DNA from: Thermoplasmatota archaeon
GTDB taxonomy: Archaea; Thermoplasmatota; Penumbrarchaeia; Penumbrarchaeales; Penumbrarchaeaceae
NCBI GenBank assembly: GCA_029762535.1
Contig: JARVGK010000017.1
Coordinates: 1-50,311 of the forward strand
DNA length: 50,311 nt
Direction: 5' to 3'
Positions 17,269 through 26,700 of this stretch are shown here, one piece after another. Position 1 is the stretch's first letter; every line of letters begins with the position of its first letter. Made by a program: the position numbers and the translations under genes. A model generated the notes under the pieces. That model had not been told where the DNA came from and did no database searches. It saw nothing but the letters and a program-made list of their open reading frames with translations.

Positions 17269-18696
17269 ATGAGGATGGAGATCAGGGACCGCCCCTATGA
17301 CCTGTACGCCATCATGGCACTATCCACTATGCTACTTGCCGTCCTGCTCTTCCTTCCGGGGGTCACGCCCCTGAGGGTGGTAATTGGTCTCCCTTTCATC
17401 CTGTTCTTCCCCGGATACGCCCTCATATGCGCTCTCTACCCTGAACGGCCGCGGATCGTGGATGCCGATATCGACAAAGGATCGGAAGGGGAGATCGTCC
17501 CGTCCATGACCAAGGCCAGGAAGAGGCAGATGAGGCGCGAGAGGAGGGAGGCCAAAGAGGGGGAAGATTACGGGGATGAATTAGAGAAGACCAGGACGAA
17601 GGGCATAGACACCCTGGAGCGATTGGCTCTCTCCCTGGGTCTATCCATCGCCATATCTCCATTGATAGGGCTTGTCCTAAACTACACATACGATTGGGAC
17701 CCGGACCACCTCGGGATCCGCCTGACGACCGTGTTCGCAGGTCTGTACGCCCTCATAATGATCACTTCCATTGTAGCGGTCAGGAGGCGCATGTCGGTCC
17801 CGATAGAGGACAGGTACGGTTTCATCATCGAAATCTCCTTTCCCGAGGGCGAGAGCAGGGTGGACCGCGCGCTCACGGTGGGTATAGTCGTTATGATGCT
17901 GCTTTCCGTAGGTCTTCTGATATACATTATCGTCGTCCCCAGGACTGGCGAGTCCTTCACGGAGTTCTACGTGCTGGGTAGAGGTGGAAAGGCCGATGAT
18001 TACCCCCGTTTCTTCGAGACGAATGAGAAGATGGGGGTGACTCTGGGCATCGGCAACCACGAGCATCGGGACATCAACTACACCCTGACCCTGACGATCT
18101 CCCCTCAGGCCACCGATCTCTCGGTGGAGGACCTTGACAACGTCACTATCAGCCGTACACTGCAACCATCGATGGGGGCAAGGGTTGCCAAAGGCGATAC
18201 GCTTCTTATACCGTGTAATTTCTCAATTAGCGACCCGGGCTCGTACAAGTTGAGGTTCCTTCTATATCTCGATGGGAGGGAATACAGGGACCTCCATCTG
18301 TGGGTAAAGGCCTTCTCACCCGGAACGATATCGAAGGAAGACGGCCAGGTATCGTACTTGGCCGGAGAGGGGGGTGATCCTGCCCTTACAGGGGAGGTCC
18401 GTGATGGATCGACCCTGTTGACGATAGGCATTATGAGCGGCCAGGATGATGCCGCCCTCGCCAACGTCACGTTCAGGATCGGAGATGTATCCTCGTACGT
18501 CGAGGCGGTGAACATGACAGGCACGTTGGGAGCCGACCGAGGTGTGTTCTCGATCCTCCCCGTTGGGAGCTTATCCGTGGCAGAGTCGGAGGTCCGGTTG
18601 TATCTTCCAGATGGAGCTACAGATCTTTTCATATCGATCGATATCAACGGGATCGATCGATCCTTCACGATCGTCCTGAGAGGGGATGGACGATGA
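17269..18696 (+). CDS. DUF1616 membrane protein with a large extracellular domain
   Basis: 475 residues. The DUF1616 signature is clear: PLRVVIGLPFILFFPGYALICALYPE in helix 2, then TLERLALSLGLSIAISPLIGLVLNY. Between them lies a charged cytoplasmic insertion (about 65-115) rich in Lys, Arg and Glu. After a fourth or fifth helix (about 200-223) a C-terminal domain of about 250 residues faces outside and looks like beta-sandwich (YVLGRGGKADDYPRFFETNE, LHLWVKAFSP). In known archaeal proteins this family often sits with DUF58 and transglutaminase-like genes and is thought to act in envelope or exopolymer biology, though the role is unproven. Its stop overlaps the DUF58 start (ATGA). Confidence 0.85.
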   Translation: MRMEIRDRPYDLYAIMALSTMLLAVLLFLPGVTPLRVVIGLPFILFFPGYALICALYPERPRIVDADIDKGSEGEIVPSMTKARKRQMRRERREAKEGEDYGDELEKTRTKGIDTLERLALSLGLSIAISPLIGLVLNYTYDWDPDHLGIRLTTVFAGLYALIMITSIVAVRRRMSVPIEDRYGFIIEISFPEGESRVDRALTVGIVVMMLLSVGLLIYIIVVPRTGESFTEFYVLGRGGKADDYPRFFETNEKMGVTLGIGNHEHRDINYTLTLTISPQATDLSVEDLDNVTISRTLQPSMGARVAKGDTLLIPCNFSISDPGSYKLRFLLYLDGREYRDLHLWVKAFSPGTISKEDGQVSYLAGEGGDPALTGEVRDGSTLLTIGIMSGQDDAALANVTFRIGDVSSYVEAVNMTGTLGADRGVFSILPVGSLSVAESEVRLYLPDGATDLFISIDINGIDRSFTIVLRGDGR

Positions 18697-20105
18697 GGTT
18701 GGAATACACCCCCCTCGGGCGTTTTTTGGGGTTCGTCGTTTTCTTCCTGTTCCTTTACTCTTTCTTGTTCACGAACGTTCTCGTGGCTATCGCAGGGGCA
18801 CTGGTGCTCCTCTTCATGGTGTTCAGCAGGCTTCAGTTCAGGGACGACCTGCAGCACATGGGCCTGGAGGTGAAGAGGGATATCCTTGACAGGATCTCGC
18901 ACAAGGACGCCCCGGTCGCAGTTAGGATGGAGGTCAGAGCGGGGAGGCCCGTCCATATTTCGGTCAGGGATCCCTTGCCAACGGGTTTCGAAAAGGGAGA
19001 GGGCAGCATGAGCGGTGATGGATGGATAGGACCCGAAAGGCCCCTATCCTTCACATATTCCATTGTCCCCAGGGAGAGAGGTGAGACGATCTTCGAACCG
19101 CTCGACATGACGATCACCGGGAGCAGGGGCCTTCTCAGGTCGAAGGAGCGCTTCGATGCAGATACAAGAGTGTACGTCCATCCATCAAAGAGGGAGCTCG
19201 CCATGGCCGCTCTGTTGGGCCGGAGAAAACGACTGGAGATGATGAAGAGATCAAGCTCAAGGCAGGCGAGGACCCAGCGCTCCGATTTCAAGTCCATCAG
19301 GGAGTACATACCCGGCGATCGTTTCAAGGATATCGACTGGAAGGCCGTATCCAGACTCACCAAGCTCATGACACGCGAGTTCGACGTCGAGAGCAACGTC
19401 CCGACGATGATCCTAATTGACGCCTCGATGACCATGAGGGAGCTCGTCGGCAGGTTCACCAAATTGGACCATTCAATAGCGGTGGCGGTACAGATAGCCT
19501 CGGTCCTGACCTCACATGGCAATCCCGTTGGATTGGTCAAGTACGATGAGCACAGCGTTATGGAGCACATATCCCCGGGACAGTTGGAACTGGACGATCT
19601 CTTGATATCGATGTTCAGGATGCCTAACCCGGTGAGGACGGGTGGCTATCCGGGCTATCAATGGGACAGACCCCGGAACCAGGGCGAGGAGGAACTGCCC
19701 TTCATGAGGAGCATTGGACCTTTCCTGGTGGGAAAACGCACAGTGTACGACCCAAAAAGGACGACAGGGATATTCGAGGCGGTTAGATCCATCGGGATGA
19801 GGGACGAGACAGGGATGATGCTCTTGATCATAACCGACCTGGAGACCTCAAGGGAAGCCCTTCTCAGCGCCGCTTCCTTGGCCAAGGCCAGGAATCACAG
19901 GGTGATGATAGCCTCGGCCTTCTCGTGGCAATTTCATCTGTATAAAGGAATTCTGAACGAGAAGGTCCTGGAAAGGATGTATTCGGACAACGTGTCCAGG
20001 CAGGGATTCATATCCAATCTGCGTGATGCGGGTGTGAGGGTCATAGACCTGTCTCCCAGGGAAAGGGGGGACGCGTTGATCAGGGCCATCAGGAGGGCGA
20101 GATGA
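18693..20105 (+). CDS. DUF58 / von Willebrand factor A-like protein
   Basis: 470 residues. Two membrane helices at the N-terminus (about 11-46), then a beta domain and the DUF58 signature FKSIREYIPGDRFKDIDWKAVSRLTKLMTREF. The vWA-like domain follows with ILIDASMTMRE as its metal site (D-x-S-x-T/M rather than the full D-x-S-x-S). DUF58 proteins normally work with a MoxR-type AAA ATPase as chaperone partners; no MoxR gene is present in this window. Start and stop both overlap neighbours by four bases (ATGA at each end), so the three genes are translationally coupled. Confidence 0.9.
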   Translation: MRLEYTPLGRFLGFVVFFLFLYSFLFTNVLVAIAGALVLLFMVFSRLQFRDDLQHMGLEVKRDILDRISHKDAPVAVRMEVRAGRPVHISVRDPLPTGFEKGEGSMSGDGWIGPERPLSFTYSIVPRERGETIFEPLDMTITGSRGLLRSKERFDADTRVYVHPSKRELAMAALLGRRKRLEMMKRSSSRQARTQRSDFKSIREYIPGDRFKDIDWKAVSRLTKLMTREFDVESNVPTMILIDASMTMRELVGRFTKLDHSIAVAVQIASVLTSHGNPVGLVKYDEHSVMEHISPGQLELDDLLISMFRMPNPVRTGGYPGYQWDRPRNQGEEELPFMRSIGPFLVGKRTVYDPKRTTGIFEAVRSIGMRDETGMMLLIITDLETSREALLSAASLAKARNHRVMIASAFSWQFHLYKGILNEKVLERMYSDNVSRQGFISNLRDAGVRVIDLSPRERGDALIRAIRRAR

Positions 20106-20596
20106 TGTTGAGGCATTTAGTGGTACTCTACCTCGCACTCTTCTCCATCCTGATGATCGATCACAACCCCCTGTGGGCGCTCCCCTTGCTGCTCGTTTCC
20201 GGGTCCTTCATATGGAATAACAGATGGCTGGGACTAACGGGTATTGCCCTGTTCCTTACAATAACGGTAGGTAGGCTCCCCGCATTGTACCTATCGGACC
20301 TGCGGGATATGGCCATGCTCGCAGTAACACTTTTGATACCTTCGATCATCGCTATCGAACTGGTGCTGACCAGGAGGCCATACGATCTGAGGGCGCCGGG
20401 TCTAAAGCCATTCGCGATCACCGCGATCCTGGCGGTGATGACAGTGATCGCGCTCGTGGCGATCCCCCGCCTCCTGAGGATCGGCATATACATGGGATCC
20501 GACCCCGGTCTTCAAGTATTCTTCGCGATATCGGCCTCTCTTCTGTTCACGGCCCCCGTACTTCTTTCACGAGGCGGTGTCCGGGAGCGCAGGTAG
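20102..20596 (+). CDS. Small multi-helix membrane protein of the DUF58 operon
   Basis: 164 residues, almost all membrane: about five helices (9-34, 40-60, 73-92, 103-123, 138-156) with short loops. I do not recognise a family. Its position after DUF1616 and DUF58 with an overlapping start suggests a membrane component of the same complex. No catalytic motif is visible. Confidence 0.8.
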   Translation: MMLRHLVVLYLALFSILMIDHNPLWALPLLLVSGSFIWNNRWLGLTGIALFLTITVGRLPALYLSDLRDMAMLAVTLLIPSIIAIELVLTRRPYDLRAPGLKPFAITAILAVMTVIALVAIPRLLRIGIYMGSDPGLQVFFAISASLLFTAPVLLSRGGVRERR

Positions 20597-20642
20597 GGAA
20601 CTGGGTGTGTTCGCAGGAAATAAAAATGAATAAGTAAGAGAA

Positions 20643-20708
20643 GGATATTGGTGCTCCCCGATAGCGCGGAGCATGGACATATCCAGCATAAAAAAATGCT
20701 CGGATCCG
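20643..20708 (+). promoter_or_regulatory. Structured leader before aglB
   Basis: Downstream of a TATA-like GAAATAAAAATG (about 20618-20629) the leader can fold into two consecutive hairpins. The first pairs GGATAT (20643-20648) with ATATCC (20679-20684) and, inside, GTGCTCC (20651-20657) with GGAGCAT (20668-20674). The second pairs AGCAT (20685-20689) with ATGCT (20696-20700) around six A. CGGATCCG follows. The ribosome site GGGTGA at 20723-20728 stays free. It could be an attenuator, an mRNA-stability element, or the 3' end of the preceding operon. Confidence 0.4.
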
Positions 20709-20734
20709 CGCGGGTCGGAAAAGGGTGAATCTTA

Positions 20735-23700
20735 ATGGCTCGAAGGGCAAGGTCCTCCAGGTCGAAGGACGGCAAGGCAAGCGGCGTTGGCGCGAAGAAG
20801 GAAGCGAAGGCACCAGTTAGCGGATCGCCCTCGACCGACCAGACGACCAAAACCACCAGGGTGCAGGCCGCTCAGGCGCCGAAGACATCGTTCTCGCAGT
20901 GGTTGAACAGCAATCAGGGGACCATCCTCGTCCTCATGGGGATATTCCTCTTGGCAATTCTGGTCAGAGCCCTGTTCTACTACCAGTTCTCGTTCGAGAT
21001 ATGGCCACCGCGAGTGGTGGGCAACGATCCCTCTTACCATCTCAGGGTGATCCAGTTCGTACAGGATGAAGGCCGTCATATAACACTTGACCCTCTCCTC
21101 AACTACCCGCTCAGCGGCGGAAATCCCAGACCTCCTATTTTCGACTGGTCCATAGCCCTCTTGGGCATAGTGCTCTCTCCGTTCTTCGGTTTCCACGTCA
21201 CGAACGCGACATGGTATGCGTTCCAGATCTCCCCGGCCGTCTGGGGAGCGCTGACGATCTTCCCAGCATACCTTCTCGGAAAGGAGATGTTCGGGAAGAA
21301 GGCCGGCATGGTCGGGGCCTTCCTGCTCGCGATCACGGCATCGCATATCGAAAGGTCCACCCTGGGATTCGCAGACCACGATTCGTTCATAGTTTTCTTC
21401 CTTGTGCTCTCCATATACTTCCTGGCCAGGTCCTTCAGCAAACAGGAGGACCGAAACTATATTGAGGACTGGAGGCGGCCGGAATCCGTTATTCTGGGTT
21501 TCAGGAGCTTCTTCTCCAGCAACAAACAGGCGATAGGATACGCGGTTCTATCTGGCATTTGCCTTACGACCATCGCCCTGACCTGGCAGGGCTTCGCCTA
21601 TATTCTGGCCATTCTGCTGATATACTTCCTCATACAGCTGATGATACAGAGGTTCCGAAACGAGGACTCCTTGGGCACTTTCGTCATACTATTCATAGTG
21701 ATGGCAATGGCCCCACTTCTCTCTCTCCCGTATTATTTCGTGTTCTCCATTGCCACATGGAGCCAGGGTTTCTACATCCTTTTGGCCATGGTCTTCATGG
21801 GATTCTTCATCGTTCCCACCAGGGACATGCCGTGGCTCATAGTCATTCCCACCCTCGGCATCGTACTTGCGGTAGCCTATGCGATACTGACCTTGAGCTT
21901 CCCGGCGACCGCTGACATGCTCTTCACCGGAGGCGGCTACTTCGTGAAATCCAAGCTTTATTCGACCATCGCAGAGGCCCAGGCCCCGGACCTGAGCAGG
22001 CTCATATTCACCTACGGTCCCGCCACGTTCTTTTTGGGTCTTATCGGTGTCGTGATGGCCGTTATAAACCTCCCCAAGCATCTGAAGAAGGACTACATCC
22101 TCGTGGTCGTCTGGACAGCCGTGGCGATATTCATGGCGATGCGTGCTGTCAGGTTCACTTTCAACGCCACTCCCGCCTTCACCCTTCTGGCGGGATGGGT
22201 CCTCATCGAGTTGGTCAGGTTCTTCAAGGCCGAAGGGCTCTCCATTGTATATTCGATACTGGCGGTCCTGATCTTCTTCGGAATGATGGGCATCGTGTAT
22301 GAGGGATGGGACGATTTCTTCTCGAGGAACTACCTCGCCCTGACGATACTCCCGATCACCTTGATCTCCGTGGGATATGTGGCCTACATGAAGTATAGGA
22401 AGCACAGGGACAACTACAAGTTCAGAACGGTCCTGGCCGCCCTTTTCGTCGGCTTCCTGGTGGTGTTCCCCAGCGTGTTGTTCGCCGCCGACGCCTCGAT
22501 ACCATACGAGAAGAAGAGGGATTTCGACGAGGAGCTGTCGGTTCTCGGAACGTTCGGATCATCCTTCCACAGTGATTACTGGGCGGATTCCTATGACTGG
22601 ATGGCGAAACAGGACATCATCGTCGATGGTCAGCGCACCCGTCCGGAGGAGCGGCCCGCCTTCATGAGCTGGTGGGACTACGGTTTCGACCAGATAGTGA
22701 TGGGAGAGCATCCGACCGCCGCCGATAATTTCCAGAACGGCTATCAATTCACTGGATCCATGATCGCATCCCCGTCCGAAGAAGAATCGATCGCCCTTAT
22801 GGTCGCAAGGGTCCTTGAGGGGGATTGGGTAAAGAACAAGAGAAAGGGTTTTTCGGACGATGTCTGGGAGACCCTCACGGAGCATCTCGGGGATGACCGC
22901 AACTCGACCATGGGTCCATACGAGCTCGTGAGGATATACAGGAACCCCAGTTCGTACATCAACAAGATAGAGAGGGACCCTTCGCTCTACGGCCGCTACG
23001 AGGACATCACCACTCAGAACGCGCTATATGCGGCTGCGAAGGTCATCTTGATGAAGAACGGCAAGGAAGGGGTTGTGGACCTCTACAAGGACCTGATCGA
23101 TGATACGGGATGGAGCTTGCGGTATTTCGCGGTCGATTACAGGCTGTTCCCGTTCAGCTCTAGCAACACTGGCATATTCTACGCCCCGATAAAGCTCGCG
23201 GACAGGAACATCGATGATTACCTCGAATACAGGGCCTATGCCCAGGAGAATACTCAGGGGAGCAACGACAACCCGATATGGGTCGATTACCCGGACAACC
23301 CCATAACGATGGAGAAGGCCCAGGCGGAGTCCGAGAGGCTGGGATACAAGTTCAGGATAACGAACTACGACATGTTCTACACGGACGCTTTCTACAATTC
23401 CATGTTCTACAGGGCATATATCGGCTACTCCCCGATGGACGTCGGGTCCGGAAACGATGGCAAGACCATACCGGGGTTCGGCATGGGTGGAGTTGGGAAC
23501 CTGCCTCCCATGCAGGCCTGGAACATGACCCATTGGAAGCTCGTTTACAGGACCATGTACTACTCGGAGAAGGACGAGAAGAACGCCACGTTCCCCGACG
23601 ATTACAGGCCGATGGAATCGAACGAGGCCATAGAGATCTACCAGAAGGAGGGCGGCGATCTCAAGTCAGGACTAGGTCAGGGTGTGTTCTACATCAAATA

Positions 23701-26700
23701 CTATCACGGTGCGATCCTTGAGGGGAGGGTCATGACCGAGAGGGGCAGGCCTTCCGCAGGTGTTAGAGTGACCGTACTCGATGATTTCGGGATCCCGCAC
23801 GGCAATGTATTGACCGATGATGAAGGCAGGTATTCCCTGATAGCGCCCCCTGGAGAGATCACCATGGTGGTCTCCGACGGGGATCTGAACAACATGTATG
23901 ATATGGTCTATCAGTTCCAGCTGGACCAGTCCACGAACCAGCCCTCCCTCGGACTCAACGTCACGACCCTCACTATATCCGACGATCTGGCCATGAGAAG
24001 GGTGGATGACGGAAAAATGGAGATGGACTTCATCATACCCGGAAAGACCATGTTTGGAACGGTATACAGGGACCTCGACTCCGATGGGTCCTACAAGGAG
24101 GGCGAGGATTCAGAGGTGACCAGAGGGAACATCACGTTCAGGGCCGCCACAAGCTCGCTCGTGATAGGTCCGGTGGCGATCGATGAGAACGGGGGTTACA
24201 GCATCGAGGATGTCGTGCCGGGGACGTATTCCGTGGAATACTCCGACGGACCTGATGTGATTACCATTCTCAACAACTTCAAGATAGATCCCAAGACCGA
24301 ATCGACCAGGGACCTCAAGATCGAGAATATAATCGTCCGCGGTCAGGTGAATCTGGACGGTTCACCGATCGTGAACATCAGCGTTGTCTTGAAGAAGGGG
24401 GATGAGGTGTTGAACGCAACGATATCCGATCCCTCCGGCAACTTCTCCATGGGGCGGATCCTTCCCGGAACATACCATGTGGTGGTCGACGATCCCAGAT
24501 TCATGCACGATACGGTGAAGCTCTACCTGGACCAGGGAGACGACCGCTTCGTCAACATCACTCTCGATAGAAAGGGGCGTCTCGACCTCAAGGCGTATTC
24601 CACCCTCACTTCCACTTCCATAAAGGATAGGAGGGCCCCCGCGGGCGGTGCCCTGGTGTACATACACGATCACAGCAATGCGAGCATCAGCTGGACGTAC
24701 AGCCTGGACCGCTTCGGAGAGCTGTCGGTTGACCTTCCCATAGGGATGTACGATCTCAGGATCGTCCAGATAGAGCGCGGTCAATACGAGGTCCATATGC
24801 AGGGGCTGCGTATCGAATGGGAGAGAACCAACAAGATCGCGGCGGACCTGGTCAAGGGATACAGGATAAATGGATCCGCAACCAAGCTTGCAGGGACCCC
24901 CTTGAAGGGGGCCTATGTTATGTTCGAGAGGCCAGATGGGGTAAGAGCCTATGCGATGGTGGATCACAGCTCCCGCTACGAGGTCATCGTCCCGCTGTCC
25001 GATTACAAGGTAATAGTCGACAACATGACCAAAACAGGCGGTGTGCATTACTTCCACATGCAGGACCTATCCAAGAACGATATCAGGGGCGCGACGCGTC
25101 TCGATCTCTGGGTGGAACATACAATAGATGTAACTGGTCGTGTCTACTGGGACAAAGATCTCGACGGCGTATTCACCTCTCCGGAGGAAGCCTACGAGAA
25201 GAATTCCTACGAGGGCGGCAAGATCGCATCCGAGGTCGCCATTGCCGGAGTGACCGTCAAATTCGAATACGCCAACGGGACGATAGAGTTCGCGACCGTG
25301 GAGGAAGGGATATACAGGGCCAGGCTGCCATCTGGCGATTACACCATGACCGTCGAATCGGCCGGTTTCGAGACCTTCAGAATGCACGTACCCGTCGATG
25401 ACACGGTAGCGAACCGCAACTTCGGCATCAACGATACGGACGCGCCACTGAGGTCCCAGCCCAGGGACTTCGAGCTGAACCTATCCTATGCGTATCTCGG
25501 ACTGACAGAGGAAAGGTTCGGGAACGTCGGGCCGATCTCCGTTACGCTCGTGGCACAGGAGCTGTACATGGAGGGTCAGGAGTTCATCTTCATAGCCGAT
25601 GAGAACGGCAGGGTCAGGGAGCAGCTATATCCGGCCGAGTACGATGTCATCATCAACTGGGCAAGTGAGATCAACGCTCTGGAGCATCATATTCAGAAAA
25701 GCCATCTGTTCTTCCTCGAGCCGGGGACGCCTCTGTGGAAGGAGGACATAGTCGCGGAAAAGTTCGTAACGCTCAGAGGCAGGGTCAATCTTATCGAGAA
25801 CAATCTGATCAAGAGTCCGGCAGAACTGACGCTGAGCTTCACTCCGGTCGAGGGCGTGGGCCACTCGATCGGCACCGCGATGACGGATTTCAACGGTGAG
25901 TTCGAGGCCTATCTTCCGACCGGAAAGTATGTTATCGAGGCGCACGAGCAGAGGTCCGCAACCCATTTCATGATATTACGAGACATCATGCTGGACGAAT
26001 CGACGACGCCCCTCACTATCTACATGGAGGAGGGATATCCGGTCAAGGGAAGGATAACCAATGCGTTCAACGGCATTCAGGACAGCCAGGTACAGTTCCG
26101 AAAAGGAGATGTCTGGGCCCTGACCGGGGTCATGGAGGACGGCACTTTCGAGCTGTTCGTCCCCCCTTCGGAATACGAGATCCGATACCGCTTCATAACC
26201 TCAGAGAGGATCGCGGGCGAGGATACCGAGACCCACTACATAAAAGACGCGTCCCTCAACGTCGAGGGCCCGGTGTCCGATTTCGAGATGAGCGTTGATA
26301 GACTGTACAAGATCCACGGCACGGTGTATCACGACATCAGCGAGGACCGCACCATTCAGCCGGAGGAGAGGAAGGCGTTCGCCGAATTGACCTTCATATC
26401 CACCTCCGGAGAGTACGAATCGATCAACATCACTGCCGATGCCAACGGGGATTACATTGCGCTGTTGTTCGTGGACGAATACGAGCTGACCGTAAACGTC
26501 ACCGACTACATGCCCATGCCCAGGGATGGCTACGGGATAGTTGACCTCACGCAGGAGCAGGTGCTCTGGGACATTCAGCTGGAGCCCGTTCCGAACAGGA
26601 TATTCGTATCAGTTGTGGATGAGGAAAACTCGCCCGTTATCGGCATGCAGTTCACAATCAGGGACTCCTTGGATGGAAATATTGTCCATACCGGGACCAC

